The notes under the pieces are model-generated. The model was given only the letters and a program-made list of their open reading frames with translations, was not told where the DNA came from and did no database searches. Of a stretch of 64,000 nucleotides of DNA, positions 43,711 to 52,535 are shown piece by piece (position 1 is the stretch's first letter; every line of letters starts with the position of its first letter). The DNA is from Ferrovibrio sp965278975. GTDB taxonomy: Bacteria; Pseudomonadota; Alphaproteobacteria; Ferrovibrionales; Ferrovibrionaceae. The stretch lies in NCBI RefSeq assembly GCF_965278975.1, contig NZ_OZ257126.1, forward strand, positions 3,596,001 through 3,660,000, read 5' to 3'. Made by a program: the position numbers and the translations under genes.

Positions 43711-44415
43711 ATGTCTACGCGCCAGCCGCTGGTTCTGGTTCCCGGTCTTTTGCTCACCGCCGATTTCTGGCGCGAACAGGTGGCACGCCTGAGCGATGTG
43801 GCGCATTGCGTGGTGCCCTGCGGGCAGATGCAGCTCGATGATGTAGGCGACATGGCGCGTGCCGTGCTGGCCGAGGCGCCGGATACATTCGCGCTCTGCG
43901 GCCTTTCCATGGGCGGCTATATCGTGCAGGAAATCATGCGCCAGGCGCCAGAGCGGGTGACGCGGCTGGCATTGATGGATACCTCGGCGCGGCCCGATAC
44001 GCCGGAGCAGACACAGCGGCGCAAGGCTTTCCTCGATCTCACCCGGCTCGGCAAGTTTCGCGGCGTGACGCCGCAATTGCTGCCGTTCCTGGTGCACCAG
44101 AAAAATCTCTCCAATCAGGCGCTCTGCGACCGTCTGATCCGCATGGCCGACGAGATCGGGCCGGAAGGCTTCATCAAGCAGCAGACCGCGATCATGGGCC
44201 GGCCGGACAGCCGCCCGTCGCTGGCCAATATCCGCGTGCCGACCCTGGTGCTGTGCGGCGAGACCGATGCGCTGACGCCGCCGGAACTGCATCACGAAAT
44301 GGCGGCGCTGATCCCGGGAGCAAAGCTGGAGATCGTGCGTGATGCCGGACATCTGCCGCCGATGGAGCGGGCCGGCAAGGTAGCCAAGCTGCTCAGAGCA
44401 TGGCTGCGAGCGTAA
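43711..44415 (+). CDS. Alpha/beta hydrolase
   Basis: A ~234-residue alpha/beta hydrolase with nucleophile elbow GLSMGG, acid in GETDALTP and His in DAGHLPPME. The short start (PLVLVPGLLLTADFWREQV) is typical of the family that includes PHA depolymerase-like and pimeloyl-ACP esterase-like members; substrate unknown. ATG 43711 has AAGGATAG just upstream; GTG 43696 is an alternative. Its 3' end overlaps the diguanylate cyclase gene by 23 bases, tail to tail. Confidence 0.88.
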   Translation: MSTRQPLVLVPGLLLTADFWREQVARLSDVAHCVVPCGQMQLDDVGDMARAVLAEAPDTFALCGLSMGGYIVQEIMRQAPERVTRLALMDTSARPDTPEQTQRRKAFLDLTRLGKFRGVTPQLLPFLVHQKNLSNQALCDRLIRMADEIGPEGFIKQQTAIMGRPDSRPSLANIRVPTLVLCGETDALTPPELHHEMAALIPGAKLEIVRDAGHLPPMERAGKVAKLLRAWLRA

Positions 44416-45595
44416 GCCCGGCATCGCCGGGCGCCACCACCACCCGGTTGCGGCCCAGCCGCTTGGCCTCATACAAAGCCGCGTCGGCGCGGTTGGCCAG
44501 TTCTTCCCAGGTCATATCGCCGCTTTCCTCGTCCAGCGTGGCCAGGCCGACGCTGCCGCTGGAGCTGAGCAGCTCGCCGGTCTCAGTCTTGTATTGCGAG
44601 GCGGCAACAGCGCGGCGCACCCGTTCCGCCAGCAATTCGCCGCCCTGACGCGGGGTTTCCGGCACGATCAGGGTCAGCTCGTCACCGCCGGTGCGGCCGA
44701 TATGGTCCTCGCGGCGCAGCAGGTCGCGTACCGAGGCGACAACCTCGCAGAGCAGGGCATCGCCGGCGCGGTGGCCATGACGGTCGTTCAGCGCCTTGAA
44801 GCTGTCGAGGTCCACGATGATGATGCTGAGCGGCTTGCGATGCCGCATATAGCGGGCCACTTCCTGCTGTCCGATCTCATCGATACCGACGCGATTGAGC
44901 ACCCGGGTCAAGGCATCCTGGCGGATCAGGTCTGCCATGCGGGCGCGCAGCCGCTGGTTCACCATCAGCGCCCAGGCGAAGGCCGCCACCACCGCGCCGA
45001 GTGGCGGCAGGATGAAGTTCAGCATGTTCAGCGGGCCGGGATCGAAAATCTCGCTGGAATGGGGCGAGCGCCAAGTGGCGTAGAACCGCACGATGTTGAA
45101 CGCCGCCAGCATCAGGAACACGCCGGCCAGCACGACCTGCTGCACACGCATGCCGGCTTCGGGCCGCCGCGTTACCGATTCAGCGCAGGCCAGTGCGAAG
45201 CCGACACTGACGCCGGTATAGATCAGCACGCGAGTGCGCAGGTCTGGATCGAGCAGGGCGAAGTAGACCTGAAAGGCGAAGAACAATGCCAGCAGGATGC
45301 CGCCGAACACATAGCGCGGGGCGCGGCGGAAGAATTCATCATGGCCCCACCAGACCAGGCTGTAAGCAATAATCGCCAAGGTGTTGGCTACCGCGATCGA
45401 CAGCATGTCGTGAATCTGGCCGCGCAGGATCACGAAGCCGATGGCGAAAACGGCGCTGGTGATGCTCAAGGCCCAGAGCAGCGTGGCCCGCTCATCGCGA
45501 TGGCTGTGCCACAGGAACCACATCAGCGCCGTCAGGATCAGCATGACGACGACGGACATGAACGACAGGGTCGTCACGTCCAGATGTATATTCAT
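44393..45595 (-). CDS. Membrane-bound diguanylate cyclase (GGDEF domain)
   Basis: A ~400-residue protein: six hydrophobic segments in the first ~230 residues (for example LSFMSVVVMLILTALMWFLW and YVFGGILLALFFAFQVYFALL), then a GGDEF domain starting DALTRVLNRVGIDEI. The active-site loop reads GRTGGDELTLIV, so the fifth residue is Leu instead of Phe. An RxxD inhibitory site (RRED) lies five residues before it. It should make cyclic di-GMP with product inhibition, if the Leu variant is tolerated. Start 45595 (MNIHLDV) is preferred to 45634. Confidence 0.92.
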   Translation of the reverse strand: MNIHLDVTTLSFMSVVVMLILTALMWFLWHSHRDERATLLWALSITSAVFAIGFVILRGQIHDMLSIAVANTLAIIAYSLVWWGHDEFFRRAPRYVFGGILLALFFAFQVYFALLDPDLRTRVLIYTGVSVGFALACAESVTRRPEAGMRVQQVVLAGVFLMLAAFNIVRFYATWRSPHSSEIFDPGPLNMLNFILPPLGAVVAAFAWALMVNQRLRARMADLIRQDALTRVLNRVGIDEIGQQEVARYMRHRKPLSIIIVDLDSFKALNDRHGHRAGDALLCEVVASVRDLLRREDHIGRTGGDELTLIVPETPRQGGELLAERVRRAVAASQYKTETGELLSSSGSVGLATLDEESGDMTWEELANRADAALYEAKRLGRNRVVVAPGDAGLTLAAML

Positions 45596-45666
45596 GGCCG
45601 AATTCTCCGGCTGCCTGTGTTTCTGCCAGGTCAAACTAGCAAGCCGCGACGGTTGCAGTCCACCCT

Positions 45667-46326
45667 TTAGGCGTCAGTGCTGCCTGCCATGGCGCGGATA
45701 CCGTCGAATTCCAGCACCGCGCTTGTCGTTGCGGCAAGCGCGGCATTGAGCAGGGCCTGGGCGATGGTGGTGGCCGCGATCGAGCGGTAGCGCCGCAGAC
45801 TGCCCAGCAGCAGCGGGTTCACCAGGGGATTGAGCTTCTGGAACAGCCATTCCGCCGGGCGGCGCTCGGCGCGGTCGCCGATGATCAGGCCTGGCCGCAG
45901 GCGCACCAATATAGGGAAACCGATGGCCTCCAGGTCGCGCTCGGTGTCGCCTTTCACCGAAAGGTAGAAACTCCTGGCCGCAGGATTGGCATCGACCGAG
46001 CTAACCAGGGCGAAACGTTCGGCTCCGGCAAGCCTGGCGGCGCGGGCGAAGCCGAGTACCGCGTCATGGTCCACGGCGCGGAAGGCAGCCTGGCTGCCGG
46101 CTTTGCGGATTGTCGTGCCCAGCGCGCAGAGCGCGCCATCGAAGCGGCCGAGATCGGGCAGCGGGGAGAGGAAGTCGCTGAGTTGCTGTTCCAGCTTTGG
46201 GTGCTGGATCGGCAGCGGCCGGCGGCCGATGCTGACCACCTGATCGACGCGGGCATCGTCAAGCGCGGCCCATAGAGCAATCTTGCCAACCAACCCGCTT
46301 GCACCGGCGATCAGCAAGCGCGCCAT
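45667..46326 (-). CDS. NAD(P)-binding Rossmann-fold protein (NmrA/HTATIP2-like)
   Basis: A 219-residue atypical short-chain dehydrogenase. Nucleotide motif LLIAGASGLVGK at the N-terminus; the ALGTTIRKAGSQAAFRAVDHD segment and LVSSVDANPAARSFYLSVKGDTERDLEAIGFP are typical of HTATIP2/YwnB-like proteins. Tyr-x3-Lys is present as YLSVK. The reaction is unknown. It is 2 bases downstream of parE on the same strand and so may share its transcript. Confidence 0.85.
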   Translation of the reverse strand: MARLLIAGASGLVGKIALWAALDDARVDQVVSIGRRPLPIQHPKLEQQLSDFLSPLPDLGRFDGALCALGTTIRKAGSQAAFRAVDHDAVLGFARAARLAGAERFALVSSVDANPAARSFYLSVKGDTERDLEAIGFPILVRLRPGLIIGDRAERRPAEWLFQKLNPLVNPLLLGSLRRYRSIAATTIAQALLNAALAATTSAVLEFDGIRAMAGSTDA

Positions 46327-46328
46327 GG

Positions 46329-48308
46329 CTAGACGTCGATCTCGCCCGCGAACTGGGCATTTTCCTGGATGAACTGGAAACGCATTTCCGGCTTGCGGCC
46401 CATCAGGCGCTCCACCAGATCATGCGCCTCCTCGGCGATATCGGTCCCCACCTGCACCCGCAGCAGAACCCGGTTCTTGCGGTCCATGGTGGTTTCCTTC
46501 AATTGCTGCGGCGGCATTTCGCCCAGGCCCTTGAAGCGGCTGATCTCGATCTTGCCACGGCTGCTGAAGGTGGTTTTCATCAGCTCTTCCTTATGCGCGT
46601 CGTCGCGCGCATAGGCGGTCTTGCCGCCCTGGCTGATGCGGAACAGCGGCGGCTGCGCCAGATAGAGATGGCCGTTGCGGATCAGCGCCGGCATCTCGCG
46701 GAAGAAGAAGGTGATCAGCAGCGAGGCGATATGCGCGCCGTCCACGTCCGCGTCGGTCATGATGATGACCTTGTCGTAGCGCAAATCCTCGTCGCGGTAT
46801 TTCGTGCCGGTACCACAGCCCAGCGCCTGGATCAGGTCGGCCAGTTCCTGGTTGCCGGCGAGCTTGCCCGAGGTGGCCGAGGCGACGTTCAGGATCTTGC
46901 CGCGCAGCGGCAGGATCGCCTGGGTCTTGCGGTCGCGCGCCTGCTTGGCCGAGCCGCCGGCGCTGTCGCCTTCGACGATGAAGATTTCCGTGCCCGCCGC
47001 GCTGTCGTCGGAGCAATCGGCCAGTTTGCCGGGCAGGCGCAGCTTGCGCGTCGCGCTCTTGCGGCCCACTTCCTTCTCGGCCCGGCGGCGCAGGCGTTCT
47101 TCCGCGCGCTCGATGATGCGCAGCAGCAGGGCGGTTGCCTGCTGTGGCGCGCCGGCCAGCCAATGGTCGAAATGATCCTTGATCGCCGTTTCCACCAGCT
47201 TGGCGGCTTCCACGGTGACCAGCTTTTCCTTGGTCTGGCCCTGGAATTGCGGTTCCTTGATGAACAGCGACAGCATCGCGGTGGCGCCGCTGACAATATC
47301 TTCTGCCGTGATCTGGCTGCCACGCTTGTTGTTGGTGAGGTCGGCGTAATCCTTGAAGCCGCGCAGCAGGGCCGAGCGGAAGCCGGCCTCATGCGTGCCG
47401 CCTTCCGGCGTCGGCACCGTGTTGACGTAGGAATTCAGCCAGCCATCGCCGATTTCCTGCGGCCAATGGATTGCCCATTCGACCTGGCCGCGCTCACCGG
47501 CAAGCTGCGCCCGGCCGGCGAACGGCACCGGCGTGATGGTGGCCTGGCCTTCCAGCGCGGCGTTGAGATAATCCTGCAGCCCGCCGGGGAAATGCAGCGT
47601 TGCTTCCGCCGGCGTCTCGTCATCGCCCTTCAGCAGGTCGGCAGCGCATTTCCAGCGGATTTCAACGCCGGGATAGAGATAGGCCTTGGAGCGCGCCATC
47701 TTGAACAGGCGGCTGGGGCGGAAATGCGCGCCCTTGCCGAAAATCTGTTCGTCGGGATGGAAGATCACGGCAGTACCGCGCCGGTTCGGCACCGGGCCAA
47801 CCTTGGTCAGCTTGTTCTGCGGTGCGCCGCGCGAATATTCCTGGCGCCACAATTCCTTGTCGCGCGCCACTTCCACCACCAGGCGGTCGGACAGCGCATT
47901 CACCACCGAGATGCCGACGCCATGCAGGCCGCCGGCGGTGGAGTAGACCTTGTCGGAGAACTTGCCGCCGGAATGCAGCGTGGTGAGGATCACCTCCAGC
48001 GCCGACTTGTCCTTGAACTTGGGATGCCTGTCGATCGGGATGCCACGGCCGTTATCGGCGACGCGCAGGGCACCATCGGCCAGCAGTTCCACTTCGATGC
48101 GGTCGGCATGGCCGGCCACCGCTTCGTCCATCGAATTGTCCAGCACCTCGGCAAACAGGTGGTGCAGGGCGCGCTCGTCGATGCCGCCGATATACATGCC
48201 GGGGCGGCGGCGCACGGGTTCCAGGCCCTCAAGGACCTCGATGTCTTTGGCGGTGTAGTCCGAGCCGCCCTTGGGGCCGCCCTGGAACAAGTCATTCATC
48301 GAATTCAT
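46329..48308 (-). CDS. parE: DNA topoisomerase IV subunit B
   Basis: A ~659-residue type II topoisomerase ATPase subunit. GHKL motifs DNSMDEAVAGHAD, DNGRGIPID and GGLHGVGISVVNALSD; transducer Lys region; TOPRIM EGDSAGGSAKQARDRKTQAILPLRGKILN and MTDADVDGAHI. The ending RLMGRKPEMRFQFIQENAQF favours alphaproteobacterial ParE over GyrB. With ParC it decatenates daughter chromosomes. I start it at 48308 (MNSMNDLFQGG); 48299 is also possible. The upstream 48309-48426 region is divergent with the thioesterase gene. Confidence 0.95.
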   Translation of the reverse strand: MNSMNDLFQGGPKGGSDYTAKDIEVLEGLEPVRRRPGMYIGGIDERALHHLFAEVLDNSMDEAVAGHADRIEVELLADGALRVADNGRGIPIDRHPKFKDKSALEVILTTLHSGGKFSDKVYSTAGGLHGVGISVVNALSDRLVVEVARDKELWRQEYSRGAPQNKLTKVGPVPNRRGTAVIFHPDEQIFGKGAHFRPSRLFKMARSKAYLYPGVEIRWKCAADLLKGDDETPAEATLHFPGGLQDYLNAALEGQATITPVPFAGRAQLAGERGQVEWAIHWPQEIGDGWLNSYVNTVPTPEGGTHEAGFRSALLRGFKDYADLTNNKRGSQITAEDIVSGATAMLSLFIKEPQFQGQTKEKLVTVEAAKLVETAIKDHFDHWLAGAPQQATALLLRIIERAEERLRRRAEKEVGRKSATRKLRLPGKLADCSDDSAAGTEIFIVEGDSAGGSAKQARDRKTQAILPLRGKILNVASATSGKLAGNQELADLIQALGCGTGTKYRDEDLRYDKVIIMTDADVDGAHIASLLITFFFREMPALIRNGHLYLAQPPLFRISQGGKTAYARDDAHKEELMKTTFSSRGKIEISRFKGLGEMPPQQLKETTMDRKNRVLLRVQVGTDIAEEAHDLVERLMGRKPEMRFQFIQENAQFAGEIDV

Positions 48309-48426
48309 GGGCCGCGCTATACTGCAATCGGACACCCCTGTATAGGGGCAGGCGAATCGTTGGCTACCAAATATAGTATTTTTTGCAGGCGCGAAAAGCA
48401 CTTAATCCGGCAAGCAGGAGTGGTGG

Positions 48427-48840
48427 ATGACCGAAGCGGCAGTTAAGACCAAGCGGGGCGAACCGGTGATCCGCACCGCGCCGATGCCCTCCGACATGAA
48501 CGGCAACGGCGATATCTTCGGCGGCTGGGTGTTGAGCCAGATGGATATCGCGGGCGGCATCATGGCGGCACGCCGGGCCAAGGGCCGGGTCGCCACCGTG
48601 GCGGTCGATTCCATGACCTTCAAGCAGCCGATCAAGGTCGGCGACGTGGTTTCGATCTATGCCGAGGTCACGCGGGTGGGGCGCACCTCGATCGCCGTGC
48701 ATATGGAAACCATTGTCGCTCGCCGGCTCGATCCGATGGAGATCAAGGTGACTGAAGGCACCTTCATCTATGTCGCCATCGACGAGCAGGGCAAGCCGCG
48801 CCCGATTGCCGAAGTGGCCCCCGGCGGAGCTACGCCGTGA
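48427..48840 (+). CDS. YciA-type acyl-CoA thioesterase
   Basis: A 137-residue hot-dog thioesterase. Motifs: PSDMNGNGDIFGGWVLSQMDIAGGIMAARRAKGRVATVAVDSMTFKQPIKVGD, with the catalytic Asp in GDIFGGW...D. YciA proteins hydrolyse short to long acyl-CoA broadly. AGGAGTGGTGG lies upstream of the ATG. It ends in an ATGA-type overlap with the PAS-like gene (4 bases). Confidence 0.93.
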   Translation: MTEAAVKTKRGEPVIRTAPMPSDMNGNGDIFGGWVLSQMDIAGGIMAARRAKGRVATVAVDSMTFKQPIKVGDVVSIYAEVTRVGRTSIAVHMETIVARRLDPMEIKVTEGTFIYVAIDEQGKPRPIAEVAPGGATP

Positions 48841-49316
48841 TCACGCCCCCGCCGCGCGGCTGGCTGGCCGATGAAGTGCAGGCGCCGGCCCTGGTGGACC
48901 TGCTGGCCTGGTATAATGCTACGCGTGGCGAGAAGCCGGTGCTGCCGGTGGCGGCCTTGCCGGCCCTGGCCAAGCTGCCGGGCGGCGATGATCTGGCGCT
49001 GATCGAGATTGAGCCCTATGGCGGTTACCGCTACCGCTCCATGGGCGAGGCCTACAAGACGCTGGCTTCGCTGGTGCCTGATGGCGATGACGTGACGCGC
49101 GAAAGCCGTGCGGTGATCCGCCAGCATCTCGATCTCGCCAGCCGCGAGGGCCATCCGTTCCATATCAGCATCACGCGCTGGGACGGGCCGAACATCCTGC
49201 AATATGACCGACTGATCCTGCCGCTGGATGACGGCCATGGCGCCATCACCCATCTGCTGGTCGGCGAGGCCTTCCTGCGCTACGCGCGCGGCGGGCCGGA
49301 GGATGAGCAGGAGTAG
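48837..49316 (+). CDS. PAS-domain-like conserved protein (PAS_5 type)
   Basis: A 159-residue soluble protein. The pattern LLAWYNATRGEKPVLPVAALPALAKLPGGDDLALIEIEPYGGYRYRSMGEA... followed by QYDRLILPLDDGHGAITHLLVGEAFL fits the alphaproteobacterial PAS_5 family, which consists of a single sensory-like PAS fold. Cofactor and partner unknown. It is translationally coupled to the thioesterase gene and ends just before the paired palindromic repeat. Confidence 0.65.
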   Translation: MITPPPRGWLADEVQAPALVDLLAWYNATRGEKPVLPVAALPALAKLPGGDDLALIEIEPYGGYRYRSMGEAYKTLASLVPDGDDVTRESRAVIRQHLDLASREGHPFHISITRWDGPNILQYDRLILPLDDGHGAITHLLVGEAFLRYARGGPEDEQE

Positions 49317-49328
49317 GATCCACACGCC

Positions 49329-49407
49329 ATGAGATCCCCGGGTCAAGCCCGGGGATGACGCGTGTTAAATGAGATCGTCACCCTCGGGCTTGACCCGAGG
49401 GTCTCAT
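49329..49407. repeat. Paired palindromic (REP/BIME-like) repeat
   Basis: Two 9-bp-stem, 5-base-loop palindromes in opposite orientation: 49334-49356 (loop TCAAG) and 49380-49402 (loop CTTGA), enclosed by ATGAGA/TCTCAT. The first matches the reverse complement of the second with two base-pair changes on both sides of the stem (compensatory). It lies between convergent genes. This CCCGGGTCAAGCCCGGG-type element is widespread in alphaproteobacteria. Confidence 0.85.
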
Positions 49408-49410
49408 CCT

Positions 49411-50475
49411 CTAGAACCCCAAGCTCTCGCCGATTTTGAGCGGCAGAACGGCATCCGGCGCATAGCCAGCCTGGCCGCCGGCGGCGCGGAAACGCGGCGC
49501 GGCCTCGAAGGCTGGTTCCTGGGTCAGCACCACGGTGCCCCAATGCATGCCGACCAGACGGCGGGCGCCGATATCGCGGCCGATCAGCACGGCTTCCTCC
49601 GGCGTTGCATGCGTGGCTTTCATGATCGCCTGCGGTTCGTAGGCGCCGATGCCGATCAACGCCAGATCGACCGGGGCGAAGCGGTTGCCGATCTCCTTGA
49701 ACGCCGCGCCATAGGCCGTGTCGCCGCTGAAATAGACCCGCTTGCCGCCGCCCTCGATGATGAAGCCGGCCCAGAGTGTGCGGTTGGTATCGAACAGCGT
49801 GCGGCGTGAGAAATGCACCGCCGGCACAGCGGTGACCTTGAGACCGTTGCGTTCGGTGCTGTCATACCAGTCGAGTTCAACCACGTTGGCATAGCCGCGC
49901 TCGCGGAAGAAGGCGCCGAGCTTCAGCGGCACGATGACGGTGACGCGTTCTTTGTGCGGCAGCGCCTCCACGGTGCGCTCGTCGAGATGGTCGTAGTGAT
50001 TGTGGCTCACCAGCAGCAGGTCCAGCGGCGGCAATTGCTCGACGCCCAGCGCCGAGGGCACATAGCGTTGCGGCCCGAGGAAATACGGTCCCGCACGGGT
50101 TGCGAGGTAGGGATCGGTGATCAGCGTGGCGCCGTTCAGCCGCATCAGAAAGGCGGCATGGCCGAGCCAGGTGATGTGGTCCTGGCCCGCCAGCGCGGCC
50201 CGGCCGGCCTGCACCTCGGCCGGGTTCAGCACATGGCCGGGAGGCGGCACGGGCGGATCGAAGGACCGCACGAACTGGCCCAGCAGGAACGGCGCGAAAT
50301 CACTGAACCCTGCCGTGCGCGGCGGGCTGCCCGGCGGGTTGCGGAAGCGGCCATCGGCCAGGTGGTGATAGGGCTTGCCTTCGGCCTGCGGGGCATCGGG
50401 CGAGGGCATGCAGGCACCCAGCAGCAGGGACAGGGACAGCAGCAGGGCGGCCAGGGTGGCGGATTTTATCGTCAT
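49411..50475 (-). CDS. Metallo-beta-lactamase-fold lipoprotein (NAPE-PLD-like)
   Basis: A ~354-residue lipoprotein with lipobox LGAC. The MBL metal motif is HNHYDHLD at about residue 170 of the mature frame, with further ligands in VYFSGDTAYG and GMHWGT. LGHAAFLMRLNGATLITDPYLATRAGP is the strand pair before it. NAPE-PLD-like MBL proteins hydrolyse phosphodiester bonds of N-acylethanolamine phospholipids; bacterial substrates are uncertain. Start 50475 (MTIKSATLAA) gives a clean signal peptide. It ends at the palindromic repeat. Confidence 0.9.
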   Translation of the reverse strand: MTIKSATLAALLLSLSLLLGACMPSPDAPQAEGKPYHHLADGRFRNPPGSPPRTAGFSDFAPFLLGQFVRSFDPPVPPPGHVLNPAEVQAGRAALAGQDHITWLGHAAFLMRLNGATLITDPYLATRAGPYFLGPQRYVPSALGVEQLPPLDLLLVSHNHYDHLDERTVEALPHKERVTVIVPLKLGAFFRERGYANVVELDWYDSTERNGLKVTAVPAVHFSRRTLFDTNRTLWAGFIIEGGGKRVYFSGDTAYGAAFKEIGNRFAPVDLALIGIGAYEPQAIMKATHATPEEAVLIGRDIGARRLVGMHWGTVVLTQEPAFEAAPRFRAAGGQAGYAPDAVLPLKIGESLGF

Positions 50476-50584
50476 GGAACCAGGATAAGGGCCGGCATGG
50501 AACCGGCAAACCCCGGCAGGGTTTGAATTTTTAGTGATTTGCAACCGGGATGGGAGAAATCGTTGACGCCGACCCAGTGCAGCA

Positions 50585-50606
50585 CATATCTTACATACAA
50601 GATATG
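50585..50606. promoter_or_regulatory. Inverted repeat, probable operator for the GntR regulator
   Basis: CATATCTT-ACATAC-AAGATATG: a perfect 8-bp inverted repeat with a 6-base AT-rich centre, 58 bases before the GntR gene start. FadR-type regulators bind similar short inverted repeats, so autoregulation is plausible. Confidence 0.6.
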
Positions 50607-50664
50607 CAAAGGCGCCGTCAGGTCATCTGGCCGGCAGGCAGCCACAGGGAGGGGAGCGGGGGCT

Positions 50665-51441
50665 ATGACAAGCAGCCCGCATATACAGGGGACACCATCG
50701 GTGCCACTGGAGCAGCGCAGCCGCCAGAGTGGCAGCCTGATTAGCCGTGCCGGCAGCCTTACGGGCAGCCGCAGCGCCACGGCGGCGGCGCGCGTGCATG
50801 AGCGGCTGCGCGATGACATCCTCTCGCTCGTCCTGCCGCCCGGCGCTGCCCTCTCCGAAAACGATCTGGCACGCGGTTTCGGTGTCAGCCGCACGCCGGT
50901 GCGCGAGGCTTTGCTGCGGCTCGCCGATGAAAACCTGGTGGAGATCGTGCCGAAATCCGGCACCACGGTCAGCCGGATACCCTATGCCAAGCTGGGCGAG
51001 GCCATCGTCATTCGCCGCGCACTGGAAGAGGTGGCGGTGCGCAAGGCCGCCGAGCGTGCGTCAAAAAGCCAGATCACCGGGCTGCGCGCCATTATCGAGC
51101 GCCAGCGCGAAGCCGAACTGGCCGAGGATGCGGAAGCCTTCCATCATGCCGACGAAGCCTTGCACGCCGCCATCGCGGAAGCCGCCGGCTATCCAGGCAT
51201 CTGGGTGCTGGTGCGGCAGGTGAAATTCCATGTCGACCGTTTCCGCCGCCTGACCCTGCCGCAGACCGGCCGCATCGCCCGCGTGATCGAGGAGCATGAA
51301 GCGGTGGTGGAAGCCATCGCGCGCCACGATCCCGCCGCCGCGCTCAGCGCCATGGATCACCATCTCGATGGCCTGCAGGGCAGCCTGCCGGATATCCGCA
51401 ATATCAATCCTGATTACTTCACCGAGGAGGATGAAGTCTGA
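50665..51441 (+). CDS. GntR-family regulator, FadR (FCD) subfamily
   Basis: A 258-residue regulator. Winged helix at about residues 42-100 (VHERLRDDILSLVLPPGAALSENDLARGFGVSRTPVREALLRLADENLVEI), then an FCD ligand-binding helical domain (RRALEEVAVRKAAERA, FHHADEALHAAIAEAAGY, HVDRFRRL, EEHEAVVEAIARHD) with His residues for metal-ligand binding. Start 50665 is behind GGGAGGGGAGC. It precedes the TRAP binding-protein gene by 64 bases and probably controls it in response to its substrate. Confidence 0.93.
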   Translation: MTSSPHIQGTPSVPLEQRSRQSGSLISRAGSLTGSRSATAAARVHERLRDDILSLVLPPGAALSENDLARGFGVSRTPVREALLRLADENLVEIVPKSGTTVSRIPYAKLGEAIVIRRALEEVAVRKAAERASKSQITGLRAIIERQREAELAEDAEAFHHADEALHAAIAEAAGYPGIWVLVRQVKFHVDRFRRLTLPQTGRIARVIEEHEAVVEAIARHDPAAALSAMDHHLDGLQGSLPDIRNINPDYFTEEDEV

Positions 51442-51505
51442 CCCGCGCCCCGGAGGTGCCGGGGCATCCGAGTATTCGTTCATAAAAAACTGGAGGAACC
51501 GTACG

Positions 51506-52480
51506 ATGAAACTGTTCGCATTTGCCGCCGCCGGCCTGGCTTTGGCCGTCGCCGCCACGCCCGCCCTGGCGCAGACCAAGCTGAAATGGGCGCATGTCTA
51601 CGAGACCCCGGAGCCGTATCACACCGAAGCCCTGTGGGCGGCGCAGGAAATCGCCAAGCGCACCAACAACAAGTACCAGATCGACGTTTTCGCTGCCTCG
51701 CAGCTCGGCAACGAAAACCAGATCAACGAGGCGCTGACGCTCGGCACCGTGGATATCATCTATACCGGTGTCGCTTTCGCCGGTTCGATCCACAAGTCGA
51801 TCGCGATCTCGAACGCGCCGTTCATCCTGCGCGATTTCGACCATTGGAAGGCCTATCGCGATTCCAAGCTGTTCACCGATATCGCGTCCGGATACGAGCA
51901 GAAGACCAAGCACAAGGTGACGGCGCTGACCTATTACGGCCAGCGGCATCTCACCGCCAACAAGGCGATCAACAAGCCGGAAGACATGAAGGGCATGAAG
52001 CTGCGTGTGCCGCCGGCGCCGCTGTTCCTGATGTTCACCAAGTCGGTGGGCGCCAATGCGACGCCGATCGCTTTTGCAGAGGTCTATCTTGCTTTGCAGC
52101 AAGGCACCGTGGACGGCCAGGAGAATCCGCTGCCGACCATCATGGCCAAGAAGTTCTATGAAGTGCAGAGCCATATCATGCTCTCGGGCCATATCACCGA
52201 AAGCCTGCTCAGCATCGTGGGCGGCCATGTCTGGAACAAGCTGAGCGCCGACGAAAAGACTGTGTTCGCCGACGTGCTCAAGACCGCTGCCAGCCGTGCC
52301 ACGGATCAGATCCGCACTTCGGAACAGAACTTGGCGGCGGAATTCCGCAAGCTCGGCAAGACCGTGGTGGAAGTGGACCGCAAGCCGTTCATCGCCGCCG
52401 CCGTGCCGCTGCATAACGATGCTTCCGCCGGTGCTGGCTGGAGCAAGGCGGAATACGACGCGCTGCAGGCGCTGAAGTAA
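51506..52480 (+). CDS. TRAP transporter substrate-binding protein (DctP family)
   Basis: A 324-residue DctP-type protein with signal peptide (AAAGLALAVAATPALAQ). Family stretches: KLKWAHVYETPEPYHTEALWAAQEIAKRT, VFAASQLGNENQINEALTLGTVDIIYTG, DMKGMKLRVPPAPLFLMFTKSVGANATPIAFAEVYLALQQGTVDGQENP with the conserved ligand Arg and Gln/Asn. It delivers a carboxylate to DctQ-DctM (53683-55543). A strong terminator follows immediately, so it can be made in excess and independently. Confidence 0.94.
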   Translation: MKLFAFAAAGLALAVAATPALAQTKLKWAHVYETPEPYHTEALWAAQEIAKRTNNKYQIDVFAASQLGNENQINEALTLGTVDIIYTGVAFAGSIHKSIAISNAPFILRDFDHWKAYRDSKLFTDIASGYEQKTKHKVTALTYYGQRHLTANKAINKPEDMKGMKLRVPPAPLFLMFTKSVGANATPIAFAEVYLALQQGTVDGQENPLPTIMAKKFYEVQSHIMLSGHITESLLSIVGGHVWNKLSADEKTVFADVLKTAASRATDQIRTSEQNLAAEFRKLGKTVVEVDRKPFIAAAVPLHNDASAGAGWSKAEYDALQALK

Positions 52481-52490
52481 GCCTCAACCG

Positions 52491-52535
52491 CCCGGCGGCG
52501 CAGCCGATATGCAGCGCCGCCGGGTTTTCTTTTTT
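52491..52535 (+). terminator. Rho-independent terminator after the TRAP binding protein
   Basis: An 11-bp perfect stem (52491-52501 with 52514-52524), 12-base loop, then a TTTTCTTTTTT tract. It starts 10 bases after the stop codon and abuts the stop of the antisense enolase-superfamily gene. Confidence 0.93.

Noticed and set aside
46299..48446. Plus-strand ORF of ~715 codons
   Set aside because: Antisense to parE, which has all expected motifs.
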